Shown: positions 48,794 through 60,598 of the stretch, one piece after another | Numbering within the stretch: the first letter of the stretch is position 1 | Layout of the letters: every line of letters starts with the position of its first letter | Assembly: GCA_005406025.1 (NCBI GenBank) | Contig: BGZK01000749.1 | Span: 1-64,000, forward strand | Direction: 5' to 3' | Origin: Eumeta japonica | Lineage: Eukaryota; Arthropoda; Insecta; Lepidoptera; Psychidae | DNA length: 64,000 bases | Notes under the pieces: generated by a model | The model's input: only the letters and a program-made list of their open reading frames with translations | Told to the model about the DNA's origin: nothing | Database searches by the model: none | Position numbers and translations under genes: made by a program

Positions 48794-50462
48794 ATGAAAA
48801 CGGCGGTAAGTTTTTAACGCTAGATGATGTAGTTAAATATGAATGCTATTTTTAATTTAATATAATATTTTACTTCTTTTTTTCATATCTAAATCTTTTA
48901 CAAAGACTTAACTTAGATGTCTATTTGAACGATTTCACTGGTATAAATTAAAATACTAACGATAGTATAATAAATATAGTTAAAAAAAAACTAAAAAAAT
49001 ACGCTTTTAAAGCATATCCAACTAAAAAGTGAAAAATAATTCTCAATATGAGCCGAAAAAAATAATAAACAATGGCGAAAAATACTAGCATTATTGTGGA
49101 AAAAGCGGGGGTTGCTCTTTATACGAAAAATGTGGCACAAAGCGCCCCACGCTTTTTCCACAATATTACTAGCATTTTTCGTCATTGTTTATTATTTTTT
49201 TCGGCTCATGTTCAGAATTATTTTTCACTATTTAGTTTGATGTGCTTCAAAAGCGGGCTTTTTAGTTTTTTTAAACTATAGGTATTTATTTTTCACTTTT
49301 TAGTTGGATTGGATGTTAAAAATTTGTAATTTTTAACAATACAACAATATCTGAATTAATAATAATGCTTATTACTGTTACTAAATTCTATTACAAAACA
49401 GTAGTAGAATTTAATAACAGTAGTACCCCACTTGCTCTCACACGCAGACGATACGTGACGAAATTATTCGATCCCGGCGATCCTGATCAGGTCAATGAGA
49501 TAAACTTATCAAATTATTGTATTGTCACGGGTTCTTGATATGTGTACAAAGTTTAAATTAAATCTGTTTGTGTATAGTGGGACAAAATCAAGTGTAAAAG
49601 AGTCGGTCACATATATACATACAGGTGAAGCTAATAAAAGTGTGTTAAAAATGCGAAAATATTTTAAAAGCATTTTGCGTAAAGGCCGCATTTTAATATT
49701 ATTGCAATATAGAAAAAAAACGTCATTTAACAAGAGATAAAATATTAATTGAAGCTTGTTTTTCATTCAGTACGTTCAGTTGAGTCAAAAGTTCAAAACA
49801 CTTAAAGAACCAAGTAACTAGTCTTACTAAGCAACTAAATTATCTCAATTTCGTAGGTATAATAATTTAAGAAAAATCTCATAGTTTATATTTATATTCT
49901 AGGGTCATAAGAAACATATTTATACATTTGCAGTTAATTTCGAATCAAAATAAATAATAGTGTCCATATGAGGTTGTGATTTTTGTCAAAAATAATTCTT
50001 TTGTATTTCTAGTGAGTGTGAAGACATTATAAATTTCATTGACAATGTATTTGCAAAATAAGTTAATATAATCATATCTTCTCATACCTCCGTTTGCTAT
50101 TTCTATTATTTGTTAACATTTTGTGCATTTTACGACCACAGGTGAGCATACTGGTTCTGGCGCTGTTCGCAGCGTGCAGCGCCACGGAAGAGAAGAAAAC
50201 GGAGAAGAGAGGAGTCCTCGGCCTGGGATATGGGCTGGGTTCGTCGCTCCCTCTGTACGGTCACGGCTACTACGGCGGCCTTAGTCCGTACTCCGGCTAT
50301 TACGGGCACGGGCTGTACTCGTCCTCGCTGGTCGGGCACGGGCTGTACGGCCACGGGCTGTACGGCGGGCATGGTGTGGTAGCGGCGCCTGTGATTTCTA
50401 AAACCATCGCCGCCCCCTTACATTACTCCACTCCTTGGTTAGGGCATGGCTATTGGCATTAA
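48794..50462 (+). CDS. Small secreted Gly/Tyr/His-rich cuticle-like protein
   Basis: Exon 1 (48794-48805) encodes MKTA and ends at a GTAAGT donor. Exon 2 (50142-50462) begins after CCACAG and adds 106 residues, for 110 in all. Residues 1 to about 18 form a signal peptide ending ACSA. A charged TEEKKTEKR segment follows, whose dibasic KR could be a processing site. The body is made of GHGLYG/GYYG-type repeats with an AAPVISKTIAAP motif typical of insect cuticular proteins, ending in GHGYWH. A 4-codon first exon split within the signal peptide is common in lepidopteran cuticle genes. The exact family (glycine-rich CPG versus unclassified) is not settled. The intron contains a foldback MITE and a dispersed repeat. 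Confidence 0.85.
48975..49280. mobile_element. Foldback MITE, 306 bp, in the cuticle-like gene intron
   Basis: Arms of about 125 bp (shared cores AGTGAAAAATAATTCT, GAGCCGAAAAAAATAATAAA and ATTGTGGAAAAAGCG) are inverted around a loop of about 43 bp containing TTTATACGAAAAATGTGGCA. The short frames in this block come only from the arms. Confidence 0.85.
49430..49720 (-). mobile_element. Dispersed repeat family C, copy 1
   Basis: The minus strand has GACTCTTTTACACTTGATTT, then ATCAAGAACCCGTGACAATA, AATTTGATAAGTTTATCTCA and TGATCAGGATCGCCGGGATC. This lies in the cuticle-like gene intron. Confidence 0.6.
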
Positions 50463-50558
50463 GTTTTCGATGTTGCATCTAAAGATTGTCTGTTGTTAAT
50501 TTAAAATTTTGTACAGAGCTGAATGACATTCAGCTGGTTTACCCTTTTATTTGTGTGG

Positions 50559-50564
50559 AATAAA
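50559..50564 (+). terminator. Polyadenylation signal of the Gly/Tyr-rich gene
   Basis: AATAAA about 97 bases after the stop, followed by a T/G-rich TGTTTTAATG... stretch. Confidence 0.7.
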
Positions 50565-52149
50565 TGTTTTAATGTAATGTCTTGTTTTGTTTATACGTAC
50601 ACGGAACCATTTAACTTGGTATTTTTTTTAATTCAATATAATATTTAACGCTTTTTAACTTTTAAATACTTCAAAATAACATATACTGTGTACAATTCAC
50701 GCGTTGAAAATCGTAATACTTATTTCATTGTTTGGTTGTTGTTTTGCAAAATTTGAATTTGCAAAATTGAAGCTGCAATAAATTAATATCACTTTTTTCC
50801 TTACCAATTAGTACATAAATATTAAATGCTTTACTTTCTTTGAATAAAAATTCGAAGAAAATCTTGGAAACAGTTAGAAAATTGTTTTTAAAATGTTTGA
50901 ATGGTTTTAAAATTGCTTATAAACATATAATTGTACGAAGTGTAGGCCAATTCTAAATAAATTATGGAATTAAACAGATTCTTTTTACCGTCTTGAACTT
51001 ATAGATGGAGCTGTGGGTTATAAAGTATTTACATTATTCTAAATAAGTTACCCAACAAAGTATTAATAAATAGCAACATTGAGCAATAAATATTCTATGT
51101 AATCTTGGCATTAAAAGTGATTGTTTAACAATTTTCCTTTAATTTTTAATAGGAAATCACTCTACATAAAAAAATGTGAAATTTAAGTAAATGCCTTTAT
51201 TGAAACAGAAAAAAAGAGTATGTGTTCTAAGGCTGCGTTAGCTACTTTGGTTGTCTGTAGTCGGTCGCCTCATTCACTCGATGATTGTCGTTCATTAGAA
51301 ATACGCTTAGAGGTTTTGTAAACATAAAAACATTCGGAAAATCCAAAAGTGCACGCGTCATGGGACTCATTTAATAATCATTAAGAAATTAAACTATTGC
51401 TGACTTCTAAACTAAAACGGGGAACGAAAAATGATTATTGTCCCAAATAACTGATAAGATAAAAGAAAACAAAGCAAACCAGTAAACTTTCAATACTTTC
51501 GACCATTTGACGATCTCGAGTCTACAAAACCACGACGTACTATAATAGGTTTAATTATTTATACGTATAAATAAAATTAAATTGTCTATCTGTGATTCAA
51601 AAAGAACTACGCTTTTTAAATCCATGGTGTTATTGATGTGTATGAAGCGCTCAAACAACCCTTACTAAATTTTTGTCTGTCTTTCTATCCGTCTGTTTGT
51701 CCGGGGTAATGTTCGAAACGATTTCAATGAGACTTTCATTGGAAGGTAAATGAGTTAAACGGTCTGTATATGAAGTAATTTTTATTTCGGAAATATTTAG
51801 GATCCCTGCAAAAAAGAAACCCTTAAAAATGGGATAATTGTTCGAAATTGAATCAAAGGTGGAACCTGGATTGACATAAAAGCGGAACAGAAATCGAGAC
51901 TCATATTGAGATGAAAACAGGACTGGGAACGTGATCATTGTGGACACGGCGTCATAGAATAGGCAATATAAAAGATGTGGAAACTTATCTTCACGATGAC
52001 GAAAGCTGTGTGTAGTGCAATATTTATGGATGTGCCGGATCATATATGATAAATGTCATATAACAATTATTTTCCAAAGTGACAACAAAAACTATTCTCT
52101 TAATTTTATTCTTTAAGAAAAGATTTTTTACTTGCTACAAATAAAATTT

Positions 52150-52302
52150 TAAATATTCAAAAATCTTGAAGTTTTAGGTTCATTCCGATTCTTGAAAAGT
52201 GAGATTTCATCAAATGTCGAAATTTTTGGGACTTAGGGAGCTTTTCTGGCCATTTTCGGGGAATCTCTGTATGTCCGTATTCATGCATGTGTGTATGCGA
52301 AG

Positions 52303-52340
<38 letters not shown>

Positions 52341-52860
52341 TTGTCGACCCTGAATAGATTTTGGACAAATGTACCAATTGAAATTAGTTTGCGGTATGAA
52401 AAATGGCCTGACAGAACATAGACTTTCTGGATATTTGTATTTAATCAGCATTGTATAAGTTTAATCGAAAAGTAACATTTTTTAATAAATGTTTTTTGAA
52501 AATAAATTCTGGCTATTGAAGATCAATTTCAAAATCAATAAACCCTATTTATAAAAAAAAATAATCCATTTTAAAGAAAATCTGTTTTGCACTTAAAATC
52601 TGCGTTGAACGCCATAAGTCTTATTGAAATCGATTAATAGTAAAAGATATCGTTATCGAAAATCTTAAAAATTTTGATCTTAGCTTAAAATCTACGTCAA
52701 ATGCCGTGCGCACCGTTTTAATCGGTTGCTTCGTTCAAATATTTGATGAAATAAATGCAAAATAAAATCATCTTAAGCTCGGAAATATTAAAATATAACA
52801 CAGAGCTAGGCCTTAGATGCTTAAACCCTATAACGTTCTGCTTTTGAAACGCTTAAAGAA
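52150..52860 (-). repeat. Probable family D copy with (GT)n
   Basis: A (GT)n run at about 52304-52334 and, on the minus strand, ACCTAAAACTTCAAGAT near 52170. Resembles the tail of family D in order, but is more diverged. Confidence 0.35.
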
Positions 52861-53679
52861 CAAAATAAAAATAAAGCTATAACTGAAAATATATTAGTCA
52901 GTTCTATGCGAGAGACTTATAAATTCAGGACGCATGGTTGTCACTTTATTGTGACTTCTGAGACATTCCCAGAACTCCACTTTAGTGGTGAAATGTTTAC
53001 TTGCTTGGAATGTAAGTGATAGCATGTAAGTAAACACCTTATCAATGTACAATAATGACATGATGAACGCCACCCACAACAAGTGCCAAGAAAGAAGGGA
53101 TATAATAATTATCAAACCTTCACAACAATAAGTCAGATCTAACGAAATGTTTCACAATACATTTCCCTGTACAAAAGCTCACTCGGTCTTTAAAAAGAAC
53201 GAGTGAGATTGTGAGACACAATTTCAATATGGTGAAATTGGGTTTAACTTTAAACTTACTATTAATTATGAGTAGATAGCGGGTTGTAAAGTATAAATAA
53301 CAATATAGTAGATTTTTAAAAGTGTTTATTTATATAATTGCATTCGTATGTACGAAAAATTGCATAATTTTCATATGAAATACGATTTTATAAAATCATA
53401 TCGGCTGTATCAGGGATGCAGCCGCAGTGGAGTACATTAAACGTCTTGTGTGTGCTACAAAATGTATAATAATCATGAACTAGTTCTTATACTCTACAGT
53501 ACAGACCAGGATGTAGATATTCAAGCAAATACATGCACACAAGTAATATTTATATATTTTTTACATACTCATTCAAACACAAGCTTATGTTATCGTCAGT
53601 TGCTGGTCATCATTACAATACAAATGAATACACTGCTGAGTAGTCGCTAAACAAATTAGTTCCAAACGCGTTGTGCTGC

Positions 53680-54700
53680 CGTACCGCTACCCTCGACAGG
53701 CGTCCAACTTCCGTTGTTTGCAGACGACACTGCACTTTATCTTAGACCGTATAGCATAGGGAGTATTCTCCCGAGGTTACAAAGAACCATTGATGAGCTG
53801 ACGCAATGTCTCCGCCTCTGGAGAATTGACGTCAACCCAGATAAGTCAGCATCCATCTATTTCAATTACAGTATACATAAGGTGCAATTTCCGGTACATT
53901 TTGATACGCCTCATCTAAGAATTTTAAATAAGCTAATTCCGTGGCAACGTAACTATAAATATTTGGGCATCACGATCGATAAGCATCTCCGTTTTAGAGA
54001 TCATATCGCTCGCGTTAGGAAATTAGCCCTATTTTACCTATCCCGTTTATACGGAATGATAGGTAGAAAAAGTAAAATGTCGTTACTTAATAAACATACG
54101 ATATACGATGTGTATCAGGCCGGTCATGACATATGCGAATCCAGTTTTTGCTCATGTACGACCTGATAGACTATATGATCTGCAAATAGTGCAGAATAAA
54201 TTTTGTAGAAGAGCAGCTGACGCACCATGGTACGTCTAAAAACTGTGTACTTCACCGGGACCTAGAGCCTCCAACTATTTCTAAATGTATCGCACAGAAG
54301 GACGAATCAGAGCGTTTCTTCGATGTAGCGAATAGCCATCTGAATCCGATATTAGTTTCGGCCGTTTCATACGAACCACCTCCTCCACATCACTTTTGTA
54401 GAAGACCACGGAATGTCCTAATAGATCCGCCTGACGATCTCACCATCGAGGTGGAAAAATTTATCAAACTAAATAAGATGGCTATTGACTTGGACTAAGA
54501 GTAGGACCCCATTCATTACGACCTTTAAAGGTCATTAATCCGGTGCGCCTCCCGCGCATCCCGGAGTCCTCCTTTAGAAGTTTCAGTTCGTGCTGTAAAC
54601 TTCAGGTGACCTTCTATGCCGAGGTGCCCGCTTAAAAGGCACCCATAGGGCAGTTACGCGCCGACGGCATCATTATGCCAAAACGGCCGCGTTCAAGATA
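53680..54700 (+). mobile_element. Jockey-type LINE 3' fragment
   Basis: Starts within reverse transcriptase at LFADDTALYL (53709-53740, the FADD box), then WRIDVNPDKSA and YLGITIDKHLRFRDHI (RT thumb wording of jockey/I-type LINEs). After a frame shift near 54115 comes PVFAHVRPDRLYDLQIVQNKF, a C-terminal part ending NKMAIDLD before TAA (54496-54498). The following 200 bp, with GTAGGACCCCATTCATTACG, is the 3' untranslated part. The 5' portion is missing. Confidence 0.82.
53714..54498 (+). pseudogene. Jockey-type reverse transcriptase C-terminal remnant
   Basis: Open from MFADDTALYL for 150 codons, then a one-base frame change, then about 120 more codons in RT C-terminal style with at least one stop (near 54237). 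No RNase H domain follows. Confidence 0.78.
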
Positions 54701-54959
54701 AAGGCGTCACGGCGTTTTGCTTGCGCGATTGCAGATACAAGTTGTTCAGGAGCTTTTTAGTCCGTGCGAGTCTGACGCATCCGTGTGCCCGGGCACACGG
54801 ACGGCCCATAATGGGTTTTTCTCCTCCTTCTCCACCCCTTTCGTACCGGGAGAATTACAAAAAAAAAAGTGTTGTGCTGCGTACGATTACAGCGCCATTT
54901 ATGAGAGTGACATATGCACTACCGAGTAATGGCTTATTAACACGCTTTTATTACCTTTA

Positions 54960-55180
54960 CTTGTATGTTTGTGAGTTTGTGGGTTTGTGAGTCTGTAAGC
55001 TTGTTTGTAACTGACTCTTTTGGACTCGATTTTATCCCACTTTGAACGGACAGATTTATTTCAAACTTTACACACTTATCAAGAATCCGTGACAATACAA
55101 TAATTTGATAAGTTTATCTCATTGTCCTGATCAGGATCGTGATCAGGAACACAATATTAGTTGTGTGTCAGCGTAATTTC
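54960..55180 (+). mobile_element. Dispersed repeat family C, copy 2
   Basis: Plus-strand GACTCTTTTGGACTCGATTT, then ATCAAGAATCCGTGACAATA, AATTTGATAAGTTTATCTCA and CTGATCAGGATCG match copy 1 closely. Directly follows the jockey fragment. Confidence 0.6.
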
Positions 55181-55308
55181 GTATTGACGAAGTATTCAGT
55201 TACCTAAATATTTTCAATAATCTGAAAGTTATAATTAAAATGTTTGACATACATGTTAAGTCAACAAATTAATTTAAAATAAATCCATCTATTTGAAAAA
55301 GTATTCTA

Positions 55309-55632
55309 GGCCGTGTTCGTTGGCGTTTTTTTTTTGGCGCATGCGCCGTAAAACTTTTTATTGCGCATGCGCTAGAAAAAAAAATAACGCATTTCAATTT
55401 TTGTGTACGATTTGTTAATACATTGTCGGGTAATAAAAAGTAATGGTTTTTAAAAAATATTAATAAAAATAAAATTAACACGATGAAGTTTGAAAAAACT
55501 ACACATTTATATTGGACTACCATGGTGCGCAAACCACCAACCGCCTACTGCGCATGTCAAAATTCAATTTTGACATGCGCAGTATAAAATATTACGGCGC
55601 ATGCGTAAAAAAAACGCCAACGAACACTGCCC
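55309..55632. mobile_element. 324-bp TIR element, PIF/Harbinger-like ends
   Basis: Left end GGCCGTGTTCGTTGGCGTTT and inverted right end GGGCAGTGTTCGTTGGCGTT, flanked by TA at 55307-55308 and 55633-55634. TIRs extend about 40 bp through GGCGCATGCGCCGTAA / ACGCATGCGCCGTAA. No coding capacity. The superfamily is tentative. Confidence 0.75.
55546..55584. repeat. Perfect 19-bp-arm palindrome
   Basis: TACTGCGCATGTCAAAATT (55546-55564) is exactly inverted at 55566-55584 around a single C. It lies inside the 324-bp TIR element, close to its right end. Confidence 0.9.
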
Positions 55633-55939
55633 TAGTTGAAATAATATTCTTAATTCAACTCCATGTAAAAACGTCAGAACTGAATTGTTTTTAGAAATTA
55701 TCACTGCAAATTATCTCTTTGTTTTGAAGCAAATTTTACAACTGCCTCCTCTCTGTTGGATATTTGCTATACTACCTGCATCAGTATTACTTTAGAATTT
55801 AACATCTCAAATTTTATTATGTTGTTCAAGAAGAATTTTTCATCCGTGCACCCTCTGTCGGAGATTTACAATACTAATTACGAAACCTTTGAAAAAATTT
55901 TTGACAATCACTCGAACTAAAAAGTGAAAGTAAATATTA

Positions 55940-56245
55940 ATTTAAAAAAACAAAAAAAAAAACACATTTTTAAAGCACATTAAACTAAAAAGTAAAAAAT
56001 AATTCTTAATATAAGCTGAAAAAAATAACGAACAATGACGAAAAAAACTAGTATTATTGTGAAAAAAACGTGAGGCGCTTTGTGCCACATTTTTTGTATA
56101 TAGAGCAACCCCCGCTTTTTCCACAATAATACTAGTATTTTTCGTCATTGTTCGTTATTTTTTTTTTCAGCTAATATTAAGAATTATTTATCACTTTTTA
56201 GTTTGATGTGCATCAAAAGCGTGCTTTTAATTTTTTTTTATATCC
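55940..56245. mobile_element. Second copy of the foldback MITE
   Basis: Same arms (AATAATTCTTAATATAAGCT and the inverted partner near 56170) and same loop as the 49-kb copy. Its loop reads in the opposite direction (GGCGCTTTGTGCCACATTTT). Confidence 0.85.
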
Positions 56246-56344
56246 TCTAAATAATGCTAATAAAGTAATGCCGGTAGGTGCCGCATTTACATAGTGATTT
56301 TGCTATAAAATATTAGTTACATTTAGTTTTTGTAAGTGACCGCC

Positions 56345-57030
56345 TGTTGAGATATATTTCACCTTAAAAAAAGCCTAGCGAAGCTCAGTCATCTAGGTAC
56401 TGTAGGTTTGTATGCACAATATTAAGAAATTTACATTGTTATTTTAATATCATAAACTTTATATAACCTTTTTGTAATCTATAAATCAAAAATTGTTTCC
56501 TACATATGTATTTTTTCGATTTTACACTCAGTAGTTTCGAAGATCATTAAAACAATACAAATTAAAATTTGTATGTACAATATTCAGAAGGTCACCACTT
56601 TATTTTGAAGCCATAGACTTCTTTTAAATTTTTCTCAGATCTATAAATAAAAAAGTATTGTTTGTCTTTTTTAAAGTTTAACGGTTAATTTCGGAGATAA
56701 GGGGAATGTTCAAATTTTATCTATTTTACTGAAAAACCAAAATTAGTCATTTAAAATTATAAACAAACAAATATTTGAGACCCTCACAACAAGCCCTTTT
56801 CATGTTTTTATGATATTTCGCTAACAAAAGGAGTTTTTAATTTAACCCCGAAAGCAACCCCCTATTTTGAAAATTCATTTATTTATGTTGCACGTCTGTG
56901 TCACAGAAAGTCATATGCTACCAACTTTTCAACTTAATCGTTCGAGTAGATTCGGAACAATTTGTCTCTGACAAACGGACAGACAGACACGAGTAAATAG
57001 TTCCATTTATATTCGCACGGAACCCTAAAA
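56345..57030 (-). mobile_element. Dispersed repeat family B, copy 2
   Basis: The minus strand from 57030 reads TTTTTAGGGTTCCGTGCG, then ACTCGTGTCTGTCTGTCCGT and AAATAGGGGGTTGCTTTCGG, matching copy 1 in order and ending near 56380. Confidence 0.55.
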
Positions 57031-57739
57031 ACGCAAACGTATATCAGTGACAGTTAAATAATTCCCATGCTGTTATTTGATGCGACAAACATCATAAAAA
57101 AATTTTAAAAACATTTAAGCATATAGTTTAAGTGTTGAATGAGCTCATGCTTGTCTAATTGAAAAGTGATTTTATTAAATAACGTTTGTTATTTCTTCAA
57201 TATTTCTCAACGTCCACGCTTAGCGAGGACGAGATTTTGATTTTGTTGTCTGTGGGTGAAATGCAATTTTATGAATGATAGATTGATTTCTTTTTTTTGT
57301 ATTTTTTTCTGTTTCACTTGACGTTATAAATAAAAAGAATATTTAATAATTTCAAAAGTATATGACAATTTAATTGACAAAGAACCATTTAAATACTTTA
57401 AGAAATTTTTATTACTTGTCTTTAGTTAAAGTATAAACTTTGTTATGCTTTTATTGCATAATAATTGATATAACTTGTTGATTGAATATTAAACCAATTT
57501 CTTATTGACCGTACTTTCATTTTCTTTTTCGAATTCATACAAATGTAAAATAGGACAAATATAAATCGTTGTTTGATTGGAAAATTCATAGATTTAATTA
57601 AAAGTTTTAACTGTAAAGTACCATTTCCATTTGTAATAAAAAATACCTCTAACGGCCTTAATAAGAATTGAGAAAAAAGAAGGTGTTGCTAATGAGTAAT
57701 CACAAGCTATGTCATTGTTATTATTATTTATTATTATAA

Positions 57740-57880
57740 ACTCACATGTATTTCCCGGAAGGGTAGGCAGTGACTAGATTTCCAAAGGTACGTCTTTGGG
57801 TATCTCTCTTGCTTCACGGCATCCATCGATCGACTTTCATGCAGGCTCGTTGATTTTGAATGCTTAAAAGTTAGCTCTTT
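57740..57880 (+). repeat. Fragment of a common lepidopteran repeat
   Basis: TTTCCCGGAAGGGTAGGCAG, then GCTTCACGGCATCCAT and TTCATGCAGGCTCGTTGATT. This wording recurs in many lepidopteran genomes (recognition, no search run). Confidence 0.4.
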
Positions 57881-58499
57881 TTATCCGACTACAGCGAAAC
57901 TAAAAAGAGGGTTATGATTTTTACTGGTATGGATATATATGGATATGCATGTATAATGTTGATCTATTTCTTCATAACTTTTAAACTACTTATCATAATT
58001 CGACAAATGAGGTATCGTTGGAAGCGTTTTGATTGTGCACTGATTATAAGCTATCTGACAATGTATCATATGAAAGAGCTTAATTAGCACATTTCATAAA
58101 TATTGTAGTAGCTGTGCTAGGTGGAGGTGGCATGTGAGGCATCCATCCAGCCTTCGTGCCCAGTCGTGGATTCCATTCGCATTTAAATTGTATATGGAAT
58201 ATCTAATATTCTAAAGCTTCTTCTTTCGCCATCGGCTTCTAAAGCCGATATGGCGAAAAACAAGACAGTAGGCAGTTAACAGTCAGAGACAGGAAAAAAG
58301 TGTTGATGAGGGCTCACGTCCAAGTACAGAGACCTTTACGGTTCTGTCGTCTGGTTCCCTAGGTTAAAGATCATCATGGGTATTAAGATTAATAATAAAT
58401 GTAATAGAATCAAATATGAAACGCCATAATTTTCCAGAAAACAATTATAAACATGTAGACAAATATTTCACAGGTAATTGACTCACTGACATTTGACAC

Positions 58500-58709
58500 T
58501 ATAAAACGCGACGTAGCCACACCGGGGCGACTGGTTGCTGTTAGTTGCGCCACTTGCCGCGCAGCTGACGATTTGCCGTGGAGCGTTCGTCATCAAGGAG
58601 CAAGCCGCGTTCTTTCCATAATCATCGCTAATTAAACGCATATTTTATTTTAACGTAACTTTGGCACGGGCTTCATTTGGAAACTGCAATTAAAACATGT
58701 CATATTCAG
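58500..58709 (+). promoter_or_regulatory. Candidate promoter and first exon of an unseen gene
   Basis: TATAAAA at 58500-58506 is followed by a GC-rich leader and ATG at 58697. Only MSYS plus one base is encoded before a CAG|GTATTT donor at 58709/58710. The design (TATA, short first coding exon, donor) matches the two cuticle-type genes in this window. No matching exon 2 was recognised up to 64000, so it may lie outside the window or the call may be wrong. Confidence 0.35.
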
Positions 58710-59484
58710 GTATTTCGTTCACTTACCTTTAAAAGGAATGACAAATACAAATTATTACGTGCGCATTCAACAAAAATCGTTGTACTTCACACATGAGAAT
58801 GAATTTTTTCCTTTGCAAGTAGCAACATTGAATATATATTTTTTTTAATCTAAAAGATAACATGATTTAATAATACATATACGAGAATTGGTTTCATATA
58901 ATACTTATATTTCGTACATTTTTAGTTGCGTTGGTTTAAAAAATACGAAGAAGAAAGCTCTCGAACAAACCAAAATTACATTGGTAACACAAACTTTATT
59001 ACTGAAGACAAAATACATATAAGAAGAAGTATAATTAATCTCTTGGATCCGTGCTTGTATACAAATACTATCTAAAATTAAAAATAACATTTGACAGCAA
59101 TTTTAATTTCCACATCTTCATTTTATTCATTTTTGATTTCCTTGACTCTGTTTAAAATGTGAGTGAAGCTTCAATTTTATTTCCAAACGCAACTGAATCA
59201 TGAAAACAGCATGTATTTAATTGGTCTGCAATGAATATGCGCTTGCACATGAAAACGTAGTCATTCGAAGGTGTAGATATGATATAGATATCACACATGG
59301 CTTGACTTTGATAATATATGAAACCGATACGTTCGTTGCAAAGTCTTCCTACATACTGGATATATTTGCGTGTTAATACCGTATACAGGATATTGCTACA
59401 TATTGTAGTATATTGTTACTCAACAGCCCCTCTGAGAGTAATTTTGATTTTGAATATGTTTACTTGTATTTGGAGTCGCAGCTG

Positions 59485-59600
59485 ACATAAGCCGTGGTAG
59501 GTGAATGGTCAAGAGTGTCACATTCAAAACGGTGACCGGTTCAAATCTTGAACATGGCGAACCAATGAAACTTAAAGTTAAGTCAAATGAACTTAAAAAT
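59485..59600 (+). mobile_element. Possible tRNA-like SINE remnant
   Basis: GGTGACCGGTTCAAATCTTG resembles a pol III B-box, with a possible A-box upstream (GTGAATGGTCAAGAG). No tRNA cloverleaf and no clear tail. Confidence 0.25.
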
Positions 59601-59786
59601 TCGTTAAGTTCCTACTCGCTTATTGTATAAAAATATGTACAGTGATATAATTAATTTCGTCGATGTGGGCGCATCACAAAAATTTACTGGATGGATTTCT
59701 ATAAATTTCTTTTTTTTTGTTTTATTCCTTAGACAGGAATAGTTTTTAAGTACAATGAAAATTGCCAAATTACCAAGACTACTATT

Positions 59787-60110
59787 TTAGGGTTCCGTGA
59801 AAATTATTAGAAACCCTCACAGCTTAATCGATTTCAATAAAATTTAATATGGAGATAACTGGAATCCAGTAAAAATATTCAGGTTATATTTTTAGGATTT
59901 AGTGCTCAGTACTAAGAATCTTTATGGTTTAAACAATTTGAATATAATTTACTGTGGAGATAACTGGAACCCAGTGAAAGGATACATGTAATATTTATTG
60001 GGATTTTGTAGTTTAGGGTTGTATGGGATTACTAATAGTTTAACCGGTTCCAATGAAATTTGGTATGGAGATAGCTGAAACCCTCGAAAATAATGAAGGC
60101 TGCACATTAT
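59787..60110 (+). repeat. Three imperfect tandem units of about 108 bp
   Basis: ATGGAGATAACTGGAATCC near 59851, GTGGAGATAACTGGAACCC near 59952 and ATGGAGATAGCTGAAACCC near 60065 mark equivalent positions. Each is preceded by a TTTAA(T/C)...AATTT(A/G) stretch. Confidence 0.6.
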
Positions 60111-60598
60111 CCATAACGTTCCATGGTAAATGTAAGATAGGAACGAGACAGAAACAGAAAATCAGCGAGCATCACGAGCGGTGTGCGAGCGAGCGCCGGT
60201 GCGGCAGCCACGACGTGATAGCTACTTACCACTAATATGAAATCTATACGAGACGTACAGATACTTTACAGATTTATATTAGTGGTATGATTTATACATC
60301 TGTATAAATCTTTACCTTGTCGTGGTCAAAAATTCAAAGAAATAAAAAGTATTCTGTGTACTTATTAAATTTTCTAGACTAAACTGTCGACCCAATAATG
60401 ATACAATTTCCCAAAGAGATAGCTTGCATCCTTAAGAGGGCTATGTATCATTTTTCATTGCAAACGGTAAGAGATCACGAAAACTTATGTGGTTGAAAAG
60501 AAGAAGCAAAAACTAAATCTACATACATGTAGTAATCAGAATAAACGCTGAACGATCATTCCATGCAAGCGGAGCAGCAGACAGTTAATCTGAAGAAA

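Noticed and set aside
48991..49281. Paired frames with near-identical residues on both strands
   Set aside because: Result of the inverted arms of a foldback MITE.
51651..52043. 130-codon minus-strand frame
   Set aside because: No domain or signal; lies in repeat-like sequence similar to 5.6-5.9 kb.
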